The notes below the pieces were generated by a model that did no database searches, had not been told where the DNA came from, and worked only from the letters and a program-made list of their open reading frames with translations. Position numbers and translations under genes: made by a program. A DNA stretch of 8,812 nt, taken from Pseudomonadota bacterium. Its GTDB lineage: Bacteria; Pseudomonadota; Alphaproteobacteria; Rhodospirillales; Rhodospirillaceae. Where the stretch lies: assembly GCA_023396465.1 (NCBI GenBank), contig JAEWWF010000023.1, forward strand, positions 1-8,812, given 5' to 3'. This document shows positions 1-6,164 of the stretch, piece by piece; the first letter of the stretch is position 1, and every line of letters begins with the position of its first letter.

Positions 1-85
1 TGCGCCGTCTGCCGACGATCCTGGGTCACAGGGCGACCCACGGGGCGTTCCCGGGCGCCAACCTTCACCCGGCATCATGAAAACA
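1..85. other. Left edge, no confident gene; possible 3' tail of an upstream gene
   Basis: No complete gene is visible here. One plus-strand frame is open from position 3 to a TGA at 78-80 (25 codons, ending L-H-P-A-S). Because a hairpin and then a terminator follow directly, this could be the C-terminus of a gene that starts outside the window. The peptide shows no family motif, and the other two plus frames are also open across part of this stretch, so the assignment is weak. The stretch from 156 to 287 holds only an AT-richer patch (about 200-225) and a candidate promoter for the next gene. Confidence 0.25.
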
Positions 86-114
86 ACGAACCCCGCCAAA
101 ATGACGGGGTTCGT
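86..114. terminator. Hairpin without a T-tract, possible terminator or mRNA 3'-end stem
   Basis: A perfect 10-bp inverted repeat pairs ACGAACCCCG (86-95) with CGGGGTTCGT (105-114) around a 9-nt loop. No T-run follows on the plus strand. On the minus strand the bases after the stem are TGTTTTC, so it may act weakly in that direction. It lies 11 nt before a stronger terminator, giving a tandem arrangement. Confidence 0.45.
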
Positions 115-125
115 CAGCAGTCTGG

Positions 126-155
126 AAGGGCCGCCCCGTTGGGCGGCCCTTTTTC
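126..155 (+). terminator. Rho-independent terminator
   Basis: A perfect 11-bp GC-rich stem pairs AAGGGCCGCCC (126-136) with GGGCGGCCCTT (141-151) around a CGTT tetraloop, and the plus strand continues as a T-rich tail (TTTTTCT, 150-156). This is a textbook intrinsic terminator. It implies that a plus-strand transcript arrives from the left edge, and it insulates the 288-461 gene from it. Confidence 0.8.
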
Positions 156-224
156 TATGACCTTGGTCGCAAAAGGCGCAGCTTTGGCGCGCGTTCGAGC
201 AATAAATACTTCAAATACAAATTG

Positions 225-253
225 TTGAGCCATGCCTGCCATCGTGCCATGAT
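225..253 (+). promoter_or_regulatory. Candidate sigma70-type promoter for the small membrane protein gene
   Basis: TTGAGC (225-230) and CATGAT (248-253) are separated by 17 nt; each matches 4 of 6 bases of the -35 and -10 consensus. Transcription would start near 260, leaving a short leader with the strong Shine-Dalgarno sequence at 271-280. The match is modest and rests on inspection only. Confidence 0.3.
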
Positions 254-287
254 TCTTGCTGTGAGCAATTGGAAGGAGGAGGCGGGA

Positions 288-461
288 ATGGTATCGTTCC
301 TCGCGTTCCTGGTGGCCCTGCCGACGCTCTATACGCTGACGTCGTGGGCCATGACCGGGTATCGGCAGGTGGCGGTGAAGCCGCTGGATCGGCAGGCCAT
401 TCTGCTGGCCCTCAGCGGCGCCATCCTGACAGCCATATCGGCGCCCTTCACCCAGGGGTGA
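288..461 (+). CDS. Small two-helix inner-membrane protein, unknown function
   Basis: This encodes a 57-residue protein that I do not recognise. Seen: a hydrophobic segment at about residues 3-22 (FLAFLVALPTLYTLTSWAM), a short polar loop with K31, D34 and R35, and a second hydrophobic segment at about 37-52 (AILLALSGAILTAI). This suggests a helical hairpin in the inner membrane. The frame is open back to 222, but the ATG at 288 is preferred because GGAAGGAGGA lies at 271-280 with 7 nt spacing and translation then begins directly at the membrane segment. It follows a terminator and has its own plausible promoter. The next gene starts 34 or 79 nt downstream on the same strand, so the two may be co-transcribed. 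A role cannot be assigned; small proteins of this shape often act as accessory or regulatory subunits of membrane complexes. Confidence 0.65.
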   Translation: MVSFLAFLVALPTLYTLTSWAMTGYRQVAVKPLDRQAILLALSGAILTAISAPFTQG

Positions 462-540
462 AGGGGGGAGGGGCGATGGGGAGAGGCCGGACAGCGTGAA
501 GGCCCTTCCCAGGGCGGCGGCGGTGGATTATCTAGCCGTC

Positions 541-1071
541 ATGATGCGTCCTTGCTTCCTTGTCTTCGTCCGTGCGGCCCTGATGGCCGCTGGCGTCCTG
601 TTATCGGCGACGCTGATGGCGGGCGGCTCTTCGCGGCCGGCCGCGGCTCAAACGTCGTCGGCGGTATTGTCCGAGGCTCTCGCGGCGGAACTGGCGCGGC
701 CGTTGACGCCGCCCGAAAGCTGGGCCGTCGCTCAGGCGGTGCGGGACCATTCCGGGCCTTTGCGCGATGCTCGTTCGGCTCTCGCCGCTCGCGTGGCGGC
801 GGCCGTGAACCTGCCGACTGAGGAGGTGCTCGCTCTGCTGCCACCGCTCGGACGGGGTCCGCAAAGTGTCCTGCGTCCCTTGGCCCCGGTTTTGGCCGAC
901 CATCTGGCGCGTCCCCTGTCGGCGGCCGAGCAGGCTGGCGTGGCTGCCGCCGAGCGGGATCACGCCGCGTCTCTGGCCCCACACCGCGAGAATTTGACCC
1001 ACCGCGTGGAAGTTCTGACCGGCGTGCCGGCGTCGCGGGTGCTGCCGTTGCTGGCGGCATGCGGACTCTAG
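541..1071 (+). CDS. Exported protein built from two ~62-residue repeats, unknown function
   Basis: From the ATG at 541 the product is 176 residues. Residues 1-36 look like a Sec signal peptide: a positive start (MMRP, R10), a hydrophobic core (AALMAAGVLLSATLMAG), and a likely cleavage after PAAA before Q37. The mature protein is almost entirely a duplication. Residues 43-104 align without gaps to 114-175, sharing LARPL, a V-A-x-A-x-R-D-H signature, an R-V pair and a final V-L-x-L-L-x-x-x-G. The spacing is 71 residues. The repeats are Ala/Leu-rich and probably helical. I recognise no family; the short helical, LTP-like pattern faintly recalls CpxP/Spy-type periplasmic proteins, but no diagnostic motif is visible. 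Start choice: GTG at 496 has a better ribosome site (GGGGAGAGG, 478-486) and would add 15 residues, whereas 541/544 gives a normal signal peptide. The two-helix membrane gene lies upstream on the same strand, so it may be an operon partner. Confidence 0.7.
   Translation: MMRPCFLVFVRAALMAAGVLLSATLMAGGSSRPAAAQTSSAVLSEALAAELARPLTPPESWAVAQAVRDHSGPLRDARSALAARVAAAVNLPTEEVLALLPPLGRGPQSVLRPLAPVLADHLARPLSAAEQAGVAAAERDHAASLAPHRENLTHRVEVLTGVPASRVLPLLAACGL
667..1065 (+). repeat. Tandem protein repeat (two units) within the exported protein gene
   Basis: Unit 1 is encoded by about 667-852 and unit 2 by about 880-1065, a period of 213 nt including a short linker. Identity is clear at the protein level (both carry LARPL, RDH, RV and the V-L-x-L-L ending) but the nucleotide sequences have diverged. 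This indicates an old intragenic duplication rather than a recent one. Confidence 0.75.
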
Positions 1072-1217
1072 GCGTCGGTTGGGGGCGGCGGGCGTGGTGC
1101 TCTGGCGGGCCTAAGACCTTTGTGGCAATTGCAGTCGAAATATTGCATTCTGCCCGCGACGGGTGACGGCTGCTGTTGGGGTGGTGGCGCCCGGCGATAT
1201 CAGGCAGGTATTGGGTC

Positions 1218-3269
1218 ATGAAGTCCTTCCTGGCGCGCACGGTCCGCACGCTCAGCATCGGCCAGTTCGTCTTTTTGCTGTCCATGGCGGCGATGGCGCT
1301 GGCGGTGGTGGTGGTGCTGGTGATGTCGTCCGTGGTCGAGCGCCGGGCGGTGGCCGATCTCGCGCAAGAAGAGGCGCGGCAGACTTCGGAGCTGATCTTC
1401 CAGTCGCTCTACGCCGCCATGCGCAAGGGATGGACAAAGGACGAGATCGGCGACATCGTCGCCCGTCTGAATGAGAGCCAGCCGGGAGCGGTGATTCGAG
1501 TCTTCCGGGGAACGCCTGTAATTGCCCAGTACGGCGACCTGCCGGGCGAGGCCCTGGTCCGCGACAACGATCCGCTGGTGGCGGAAGCGTTTCGGTCCGC
1601 TCAGCCGGTGCTGCGCACCGAGGAGCACCATATCCGCTATCTTTATCCGGTGCTGGTGCGTGACGAGTGCCTGAGCTGCCATGTCGCCAATATCGGGCAG
1701 GTCAATGGTGTCGTCGATATCAGCTATCCGGTGACCGATCTGAAGGTGTCGGTCGGGTTCGTCATCAAGTCGGTGATCGTCTATTTCACGCTGATCCTGA
1801 CCACATTGTTTCTGGCGCTATATTTCAAGCTGCGGGTTTTCGTCGCCCAGCCCATCGCCAACTTCGTCGGCGTCATCGACGATATCATCGAACATACCGA
1901 CCTCAACCGCCGTGTCGCCCAGGGCACCCACCTGCGCGAGGTCAACAGTCTGTCCAATCACTTCAATCGGCTGCTCGGCACCATCCAGGAATACCAAGAC
2001 AAGCTGGAGGAGTTCAGTCAGCGCGACCCGCTGACCAAGCTCTACAACCGCCGCAAGTTCGAGGATTTTCTGCGCATGGAGGTGGCACGCGCCCACCGCC
2101 ACGGCCATCGGTTCAGCCTCATCATGCTGGACCTCGATGATTTCAAAAGCATCAACGACACCTACGGCCATCCGGTCGGCGATCTGGCGCTGAAGGAACT
2201 GGCCAGCATCCTCGACCGCCGGATGCGCCGAACCGACGTTGTGGCCCGGCTTGGCGGCGATGAGTTCGCCGTCCTGATGCCCGAGACCACCCCTGAGCAA
2301 GCCCGGCTCGCCGCCGAAACGTTATGCAGCGCCCTGGCCGAAACGGTGATCCGCCTGCCGGTGGGGGCGGCCCATGCGCAGGCAAGCTTCGGTCTTGTTT
2401 CCTATCCCGAGAACGGGTCGACGGTGGAAAAGCTGACCATCGCCATGGACGTCGCCATGTACAAGGCCAAGCGTCTCGGCAAGAACCGGGTGGCGACCCT
2501 CGACACCGGCGAGGAAGACGCCGTGATGGCGGTGTTCCAGAAGGGCCGCATGTTGCAGGAGGCCTTGGCGGCCGATGCCATCGAGCCGGTCTATCAACCC
2601 ATCCGCCGCATTGCCGACGGGGGTCTGTTCGCCCTGGAGGTTCTGGCCCGCGTGCGCACCGCCACCGGGCTGAAGACGGCGGCGGAGTTCATCGAGGCGG
2701 CCGACGAACTGGGGCTGACGCGGGAAATCGACGAGCGGGTATTCGACAAGGGGCTGCGGGTTCTGGCCGCCCATCCGAATCGCCAACTGAAGATGTTCTT
2801 CAACCTGTCCGGTCGCTCCCTGGCCGCCGCCGACTGGATGCAGGCGGTGCCCGACAAGGCGCGCGCCGCTGGCGTGGAGCCGGGCCGTATCGTGTTCGAG
2901 ATCACCGAGCGCGAGGCGCTGCCCCATTTCGACCGGCTGGTGAAAATCATCGACAGCATGCGGGGCCACAAGGTCGGCTTCGCGCTGGATGACTTCGGCA
3001 GCGGCTTTTCATCCTTCGTCTACCTGAAGTTCCTCGACGTCGATTACGTCAAGATCGAGGGGAGTCTGGTCCGCCACCTGTGCAGTGACCCGCGCGACCG
3101 GGTGATGGTGCGGCACATCCACGCCATGGCCAAGGAATTCGGCATCAATACCATCGCCGAATTCGTGGAAGATGCGGAGACCCTGGCAGCATTGAGGGCA
3201 ATGGGAATAGATTTCGCACAAGGGTGGCATATCGGAGCGCCTGACGTGGCCGCCGCCGCATGTGGCTGA
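1218..3269 (+). CDS. Membrane heme-sensor-like GGDEF-EAL protein (c-di-GMP cyclase/phosphodiesterase)
   Basis: A 683-residue protein predicted to control cyclic di-GMP. In order: transmembrane helix ~13-38; extracytoplasmic domain ~39-178 with one c-type heme site, CLSCH (151-155), in the context D-E-CLSCH then G-x-V-N-G; transmembrane helix ~179-203; HAMP ~204-256; short coiled linker; GGDEF domain ~270-425; EAL domain ~455-675. GGDEF looks active: GGDEF at 346-350, DLDDFKSINDTYGH upstream, and an inhibitory-site RRTD at 337-340, exactly five residues before GGDEF. EAL also looks active: EVL in place of EAL (E474), R478, N529, E561 and E564, DD 591-592 in DDFGSG, K612, E648 and Q668 are all present. 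The sensor resembles DUF3365/Tll0287-like or other c-heme periplasmic sensors, but that assignment is from the motif only. The ATG at 1218 is chosen (CAGGCAGGT at 1201-1209). An earlier TTG at 1176 would add 14 residues using rare codons ATA and AGG. Redox or gas sensing is inferred. Confidence 0.9.
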   Translation: MKSFLARTVRTLSIGQFVFLLSMAAMALAVVVVLVMSSVVERRAVADLAQEEARQTSELIFQSLYAAMRKGWTKDEIGDIVARLNESQPGAVIRVFRGTPVIAQYGDLPGEALVRDNDPLVAEAFRSAQPVLRTEEHHIRYLYPVLVRDECLSCHVANIGQVNGVVDISYPVTDLKVSVGFVIKSVIVYFTLILTTLFLALYFKLRVFVAQPIANFVGVIDDIIEHTDLNRRVAQGTHLREVNSLSNHFNRLLGTIQEYQDKLEEFSQRDPLTKLYNRRKFEDFLRMEVARAHRHGHRFSLIMLDLDDFKSINDTYGHPVGDLALKELASILDRRMRRTDVVARLGGDEFAVLMPETTPEQARLAAETLCSALAETVIRLPVGAAHAQASFGLVSYPENGSTVEKLTIAMDVAMYKAKRLGKNRVATLDTGEEDAVMAVFQKGRMLQEALAADAIEPVYQPIRRIADGGLFALEVLARVRTATGLKTAAEFIEAADELGLTREIDERVFDKGLRVLAAHPNRQLKMFFNLSGRSLAAADWMQAVPDKARAAGVEPGRIVFEITEREALPHFDRLVKIIDSMRGHKVGFALDDFGSGFSSFVYLKFLDVDYVKIEGSLVRHLCSDPRDRVMVRHIHAMAKEFGINTIAEFVEDAETLAALRAMGIDFAQGWHIGAPDVAAAACG

Positions 3270-3531
3270 GAGTTACTTGCAATGATCCCCAGGCACTCCC
3301 CTCCGCTATTGTGCCTCTGGTGCTTTGTCTATACTGACGCATGATTAGCGCCTAGTTGCAAGCCACTCGCCTTGCCATCGAAATTTTGCTTTTCCAGGCC
3401 CCTCCTATACCAAAGGCTAATATATTCCGAAATTGCTTTGAGGAATAATGGCTCCGGGTGGGGGATTATGGGCCGTCTGCGCCGACGGGGGCGCGGGCGG
3501 GTGGAACGCTTACGGGGGGGCTCCTTCGCAA

Positions 3532-4197
3532 ATGACCGATAAACCTGTCCGGATCCTCATTGCCGACGATCACCCGCTGGTACGGCGGGCGCTGGGCACC
3601 ACCCTGTCGCAACTGGGCGACGTGACGGTGGACGAGGCTGGTACGCTCGATGAAGCCGTTGCTCGGGTGATGGCGGCCCCCGATCTCGATCTGGTGGTTT
3701 TCGACCTGCGCATGCCGGGCTCCAGCGGGCTGCAAGGCCTTGCCCAGGTGCGCGGCATTGCCCCGACCGTGCCGGTGGTGGTGGTGACGGCCGATGAAAA
3801 CCCGCGTCTGGCGCTGAAGGCGCTGGAACAGGGGGCGTCCGGCTTCATTCCCAAGACGGCGCCGGAGGCGGTGCTTCTGGCGGCGATTCGGCTGGTTTTG
3901 CAAGGGGGCATTTATATCCCCTCCATGGTGGCCGAGCATGCCGCCCATGCCGATGGCACTGGCGGCAGTGTCCCCCGGTCGCCCCGGCACAGCCTGACCG
4001 CCCGCCAGCGCGATGTTCTGGCACTGGTGCTGGAAGGGCTCAGCAACCGCGAGGTGGCAACCCGGTTCAATCTCTCCGAGGCGACGGTGAAGGCGCATGT
4101 CACCGCCATTCTGCGTGCCTACAACGTCACCAGCCGCGCCAAGCTGATCCGCGCCGCCAATGCCGAGGACGGTGCCGAGATGCTGGACAGGGCATGA
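3532..4197 (+). CDS. NarL/FixJ-family response regulator (REC plus LuxR-type HTH)
   Basis: A 221-residue DNA-binding response regulator. The receiver domain (~5-122) has the acidic pair D12-D13, phospho-acceptor D58 (in VFDLRMPG), T86 and K108, so all phosphorylation residues are intact. A linker (~135-152) leads to a LuxR/GerE helix-turn-helix (~153-208) with the typical LTxRQxxVL start, then GLSNREVA and the recognition helix EATVKAHV. No histidine kinase lies in the window; the upstream GGDEF-EAL protein has no kinase domain, so its partner is elsewhere and any link between the two is inferred from position. Start choice: an in-frame ATG at 3448 has a tight GAGGA site (3440-3444) and would add 28 residues, but these are Gly-rich with unusual codons (TTA, GGA, many GGG). 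The ATG at 3532 starts just before the receiver domain and is preferred. Transcription ends at a hairpin at 4241-4270. Confidence 0.88.
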   Translation: MTDKPVRILIADDHPLVRRALGTTLSQLGDVTVDEAGTLDEAVARVMAAPDLDLVVFDLRMPGSSGLQGLAQVRGIAPTVPVVVVTADENPRLALKALEQGASGFIPKTAPEAVLLAAIRLVLQGGIYIPSMVAEHAAHADGTGGSVPRSPRHSLTARQRDVLALVLEGLSNREVATRFNLSEATVKAHVTAILRAYNVTSRAKLIRAANAEDGAEMLDRA

Positions 4198-4240
4198 CCG
4201 CCGTCGGCGGCGCCCCGCCGCCCGCAAGGCTGCCAACGAT

Positions 4241-4270
4241 AACGGGCCGCTCCCTGGGGAGCGGCCCGTT
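4241..4270. terminator. Bidirectional hairpin between convergent genes
   Basis: A perfect 13-bp stem pairs AACGGGCCGCTCC (4241-4253) with GGAGCGGCCCGTT (4258-4270) around a CTGG loop. It sits 43 nt after the response-regulator stop and 40 nt beyond the stop of the convergent IalB-like gene, so it probably serves both. The T-tract is poor: GTTTG on the plus strand, and only GTTATCG on the minus strand. Confidence 0.7.
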
Positions 4271-4310
4271 TGCTGTCGGCATTGCCCGAGCCGTCCAATG
4301 CGGCAGGATT

Positions 4311-4865
4311 TTACTTCTTCAAGCTGTCCCAGCCGGCGGTGAAACCGGACAGCGAGGCGTCCTCGCCCATCTTCTTGCCGCCGGCGGTGATGAAGTTGAC
4401 GTTCATCGCGCTGCCTCCCTTCATGCGGCTGATCATCTGGTCATTCAGCGGCACGATGGCGCGGCACAGGCCGGGCGTGCAGATCTGGTAGGGAACACGC
4501 ACCTCGCTGCCGCCGTCGACGGCGAAGCCGGCGCCAGGCGGGATCAGCACGCCGGTCGGCAGATCGGCGAGGATCGCCGCTTCATTGTTCGGGCCGAAAT
4601 GGCCGACCTTCAGCGACATCATCGGGCGGCCGCTCTGGGCGTCCTTGACGTTCTGGAAGATGAAGCATTCGGTGCCGGCGCCGCCGGGCAGGGTCTCGCA
4701 GGCCCCGGTCCAACTGCCGTAGGTCTGCCCGATCTGGGCATTCCCCTGCTGGGCGCCGCCCTGGGTCTGCGCCGCGGCAGGCGCAACGGCAAGCGCCACC
4801 CCGAGAATGGCCGCCGCCCCCACGACGGTGGCGCGCATGCTCGGAACACTCAAACGGAAACTCAT
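4311..4865 (-). CDS. IalB-family (invasion-associated locus B) periplasmic protein
   Basis: A 184-residue secreted protein. Residues 1-32 form a signal peptide with a hydrophobic core (VVGAAAILGVALAVAPAAA) and likely cleavage before Q33. The mature part has the IalB-family pattern: an early G-S-W segment (50-52), C56 and C67 as one pair, C129 and C134 as another (CTPGLC), a central MSLKVG strand, and a C-terminal GFTAGWDSLKK end. In the family the cysteines are expected to form disulfides. IalB was named from Bartonella invasion of erythrocytes, but homologues are common in free-living alphaproteobacteria, so the name does not imply virulence; the molecular role is not established. The start at 4865 is supported by GAGAGGAG about 6 nt upstream on the minus strand. 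The MarR-like gene lies 208 nt upstream on the same strand; that gap is too long to assume one operon. Confidence 0.85.
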   Translation of the reverse strand: MSFRLSVPSMRATVVGAAAILGVALAVAPAAAQTQGGAQQGNAQIGQTYGSWTGACETLPGGAGTECFIFQNVKDAQSGRPMMSLKVGHFGPNNEAAILADLPTGVLIPPGAGFAVDGGSEVRVPYQICTPGLCRAIVPLNDQMISRMKGGSAMNVNFITAGGKKMGEDASLSGFTAGWDSLKK

Positions 4866-5073
4866 TCAGGGCTCCTCTCGCCTTGGCGAACGGCCGCTCG
4901 GCGCACTCCGCGTCCGGCCGGCATTCTCCCGTCTCCCGCCTCCGGTATCCCCACCCGCTGGCAGGCCGCCGAAGACGCGGCACCATACCATCGGCAAAGC
5001 CAGGATGCACGGGCTGGCTATGAATAGCCCGTGAACGTGGCGGATTGAAGGCGGGCGTGATCCGGTGCCGTGC

Positions 5074-5586
5074 TCACAGCACTGTCGCCGCCCGCGCTGC
5101 CTGACCGTAAAGACCTGAGAGGGCTCGTAATTTTCCAGCCTGTTCACCGATGGCGCGGGTGTCCAGCCCCATGGTCTGGAAGCTTTCCACCAGGCATTCC
5201 TCGCGTACCTGACGGTAGGCGTCGCAGGCGACATGTCCGGCGTCGGTGGTCTTGAACCAGACTTCCTTGCCCCGCTTGGCGCGCTCAACCAGTCCGCCGG
5301 CCTCCAGCTTCTTGAGGCTGTAGCTGACGAGGTGGGTGTCCTCCACGTTCAGGGTGAAGCACACGTCGGCCAGCCGCTTGTCGCGGTCGCGATGGTTGAC
5401 CGAGTGCAGCACCAGCACGTCCAACTGCGACAGGTCGGGGTAGCCGGCTGCCGCCATGCAGCGAACCATCCAGCGCGAGAAGGCATGATAGGCGATGATG
5501 AGGCCGAACTCGAATTCCGACAGTTCCGCCGCCTTCTCGCTGACCAGATGGGCGGAGGAGACGATGCGGCGCGGCTTGGCGTCCAT
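5074..5586 (-). CDS. MarR-like winged-helix transcriptional regulator
   Basis: A 170-residue regulator. Residues ~52-118 form the MarR-type winged helix: LSQLDVLVLHSV (first helix), RLADVCFTLN (helix 2), the recognition helix VEDTHLVSYSLKKLEAGGLV, and the wing ERAKRGKEVWFKTTDAG. Flanking helices (~20-48 and 120-165) would form the dimer interface. It matches the alphaproteobacterial set annotated as winged-helix or predicted MarR-family regulators; no ligand-binding signature is obvious. Cysteines C43, C76, C121 and C131 are present, and thiol sensing cannot be excluded. The start is well supported by AAAGGAG five nt before the ATG on the minus strand. It is divergent from the DUF29 gene with 112 nt between starts, an arrangement typical of MarR regulators that control themselves and the neighbour. 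The intergenic palindromes (5628-5696) are the obvious candidate operators. Confidence 0.82.
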   Translation of the reverse strand: MDAKPRRIVSSAHLVSEKAAELSEFEFGLIIAYHAFSRWMVRCMAAAGYPDLSQLDVLVLHSVNHRDRDKRLADVCFTLNVEDTHLVSYSLKKLEAGGLVERAKRGKEVWFKTTDAGHVACDAYRQVREECLVESFQTMGLDTRAIGEQAGKLRALSGLYGQAARAATVL

Positions 5587-5627
5587 GGGAACTCCTTTCT
5601 GTCGATGGTGGCCGGGGCGGCGAGGGC

Positions 5628-5696
5628 AGGGCGCCGGCGCCCTTGCTGGTCCATGCCCGGGCTGTTATCTCTCGAACCAGAGATGGAGGACCAGCA
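5628..5696. promoter_or_regulatory. Divergent control region with three inverted repeats
   Basis: Between the MarR-like and DUF29 genes there are three perfect inverted repeats. A 16-bp palindrome, AGGGCGCCGGCGCCCT, spans 5628-5643. TGCTGGTCC (5644-5652) pairs with GGACCAGCA (5688-5696). Nested inside that pair is ATCTCT-N6-AGAGAT (5667-5684). The 18-bp ATCTCT element has the size and symmetry of a MarR-dimer operator. In DUF29 mRNA the outer arm would pair with part of the GGAGGA ribosome site (5685-5690), so a translational role is an alternative. The repeats are seen; either function is inferred. Confidence 0.5.
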
Positions 5697-5698
5697 CC

Positions 5699-6142
5699 AT
5701 GTCCAAATCCGCCCTGTATGACCAGGATTTCTATGCCTGGGCCAACGAACAGGCCGCCCTGCTGCGGGCCGGCAAGCTTTCCGCCGCCGACATCGAGCAC
5801 ATCGCCGAGGAAATCGAAAGCATGGGCAAGGCCGAAAAACGCGAACTGGTCAACCGGCTGACGGTGCTGCTGTTGCATCTGCTGAAGTGGCAGTTCCAGC
5901 CGGTGCGGCGGAGCAACTCGTGGCGGGCCACCATCCGCGTCCAGCGCCTGGAACTGTCCCGCCACCTGAGGGACAACCCGAGCCTCAAGCCGAAGGTGCC
6001 GGAGGCCATCGCCGACGCCCATGTCACCGCCGTGATCCAGGCCGCCGACGAAACCGGCTTGCCGGAATCCGCCTTCCCCGCCACCTGCCCCTGGTCGTTC
6101 GAGCAGGTCATGGACGCCGAGTTCTGGCCGGGCCATTCGTGA
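5699..6142 (+). CDS. DUF29 family protein
   Basis: A 147-residue cytoplasmic protein with the full DUF29 pattern: YDQDFYAW near the N-terminus (7-14), EQAALLRAGKL (17-27), the acidic helix DIEHIAEEIESMGKAEKREL (31-50), the leucine-rich helix RLTVLLLHLLKWQFQP (53-68), SWRATIRVQR (74-83), DNPSL (92-96), and the C-terminal FP-x-x-CPWSFEQVMD (126-139). Length is normal for the family, which is frequent in cyanobacteria and some alphaproteobacteria; its function is unknown. Earlier in-frame ATGs exist as far back as 5495, but the start at 5699 has GGAGGA at 5685-5690 with 8 nt spacing and begins right at the family N-terminus. It is transcribed divergently from the MarR-like gene and ends just before a hairpin shared with the convergent oxoprolinase gene. 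Confidence 0.9.
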   Translation: MSKSALYDQDFYAWANEQAALLRAGKLSAADIEHIAEEIESMGKAEKRELVNRLTVLLLHLLKWQFQPVRRSNSWRATIRVQRLELSRHLRDNPSLKPKVPEAIADAHVTAVIQAADETGLPESAFPATCPWSFEQVMDAEFWPGHS

Positions 6143-6164
6143 CCCCAGCGGCCCGGCAAGGGAA

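Noticed and set aside
1120..1147. TGGCAATTGCA...TTGCA considered as a sigma54 promoter upstream of the heme GGDEF-EAL gene
   Set aside because: The spacing between GG and GC elements does not fit the -24/-12 pattern.
539..1285. A 248-codon open frame on the minus strand opposite the repeat protein gene
   Set aside because: The translation is rich in Arg, Pro and Ala with no domain, which is typical of an antisense shadow in GC-rich DNA. The plus-strand frame has a signal peptide and a conserved repeat.
1818..2969. Several minus-strand open frames opposite the GGDEF-EAL gene
   Set aside because: They are shadows of a gene with well-conserved GGDEF and EAL motifs, and lack ribosome sites or domains.
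3307..3333. Possible promoter TTGTGC-N15-TATACT upstream of the response regulator
   Set aside because: The -10 is good but the -35 matches only 3 bases and the spacer is short; the start would lie almost 200 nt from the preferred ATG. Not listed as a feature.
4194..5027. A 277-codon plus-strand frame opposite the IalB-like gene
   Set aside because: It crosses the terminator hairpin, and its sequence is the complement of a gene with a signal peptide and family cysteines.
5010..5031. Small inverted repeat (CGGGCT...AGCCCG, also GGCTA-N4-TAGCC) between the IalB-like and MarR-like genes
   Set aside because: The stem is only 5-6 bp with no T-tract in either direction, so it is not convincing as a terminator or operator.
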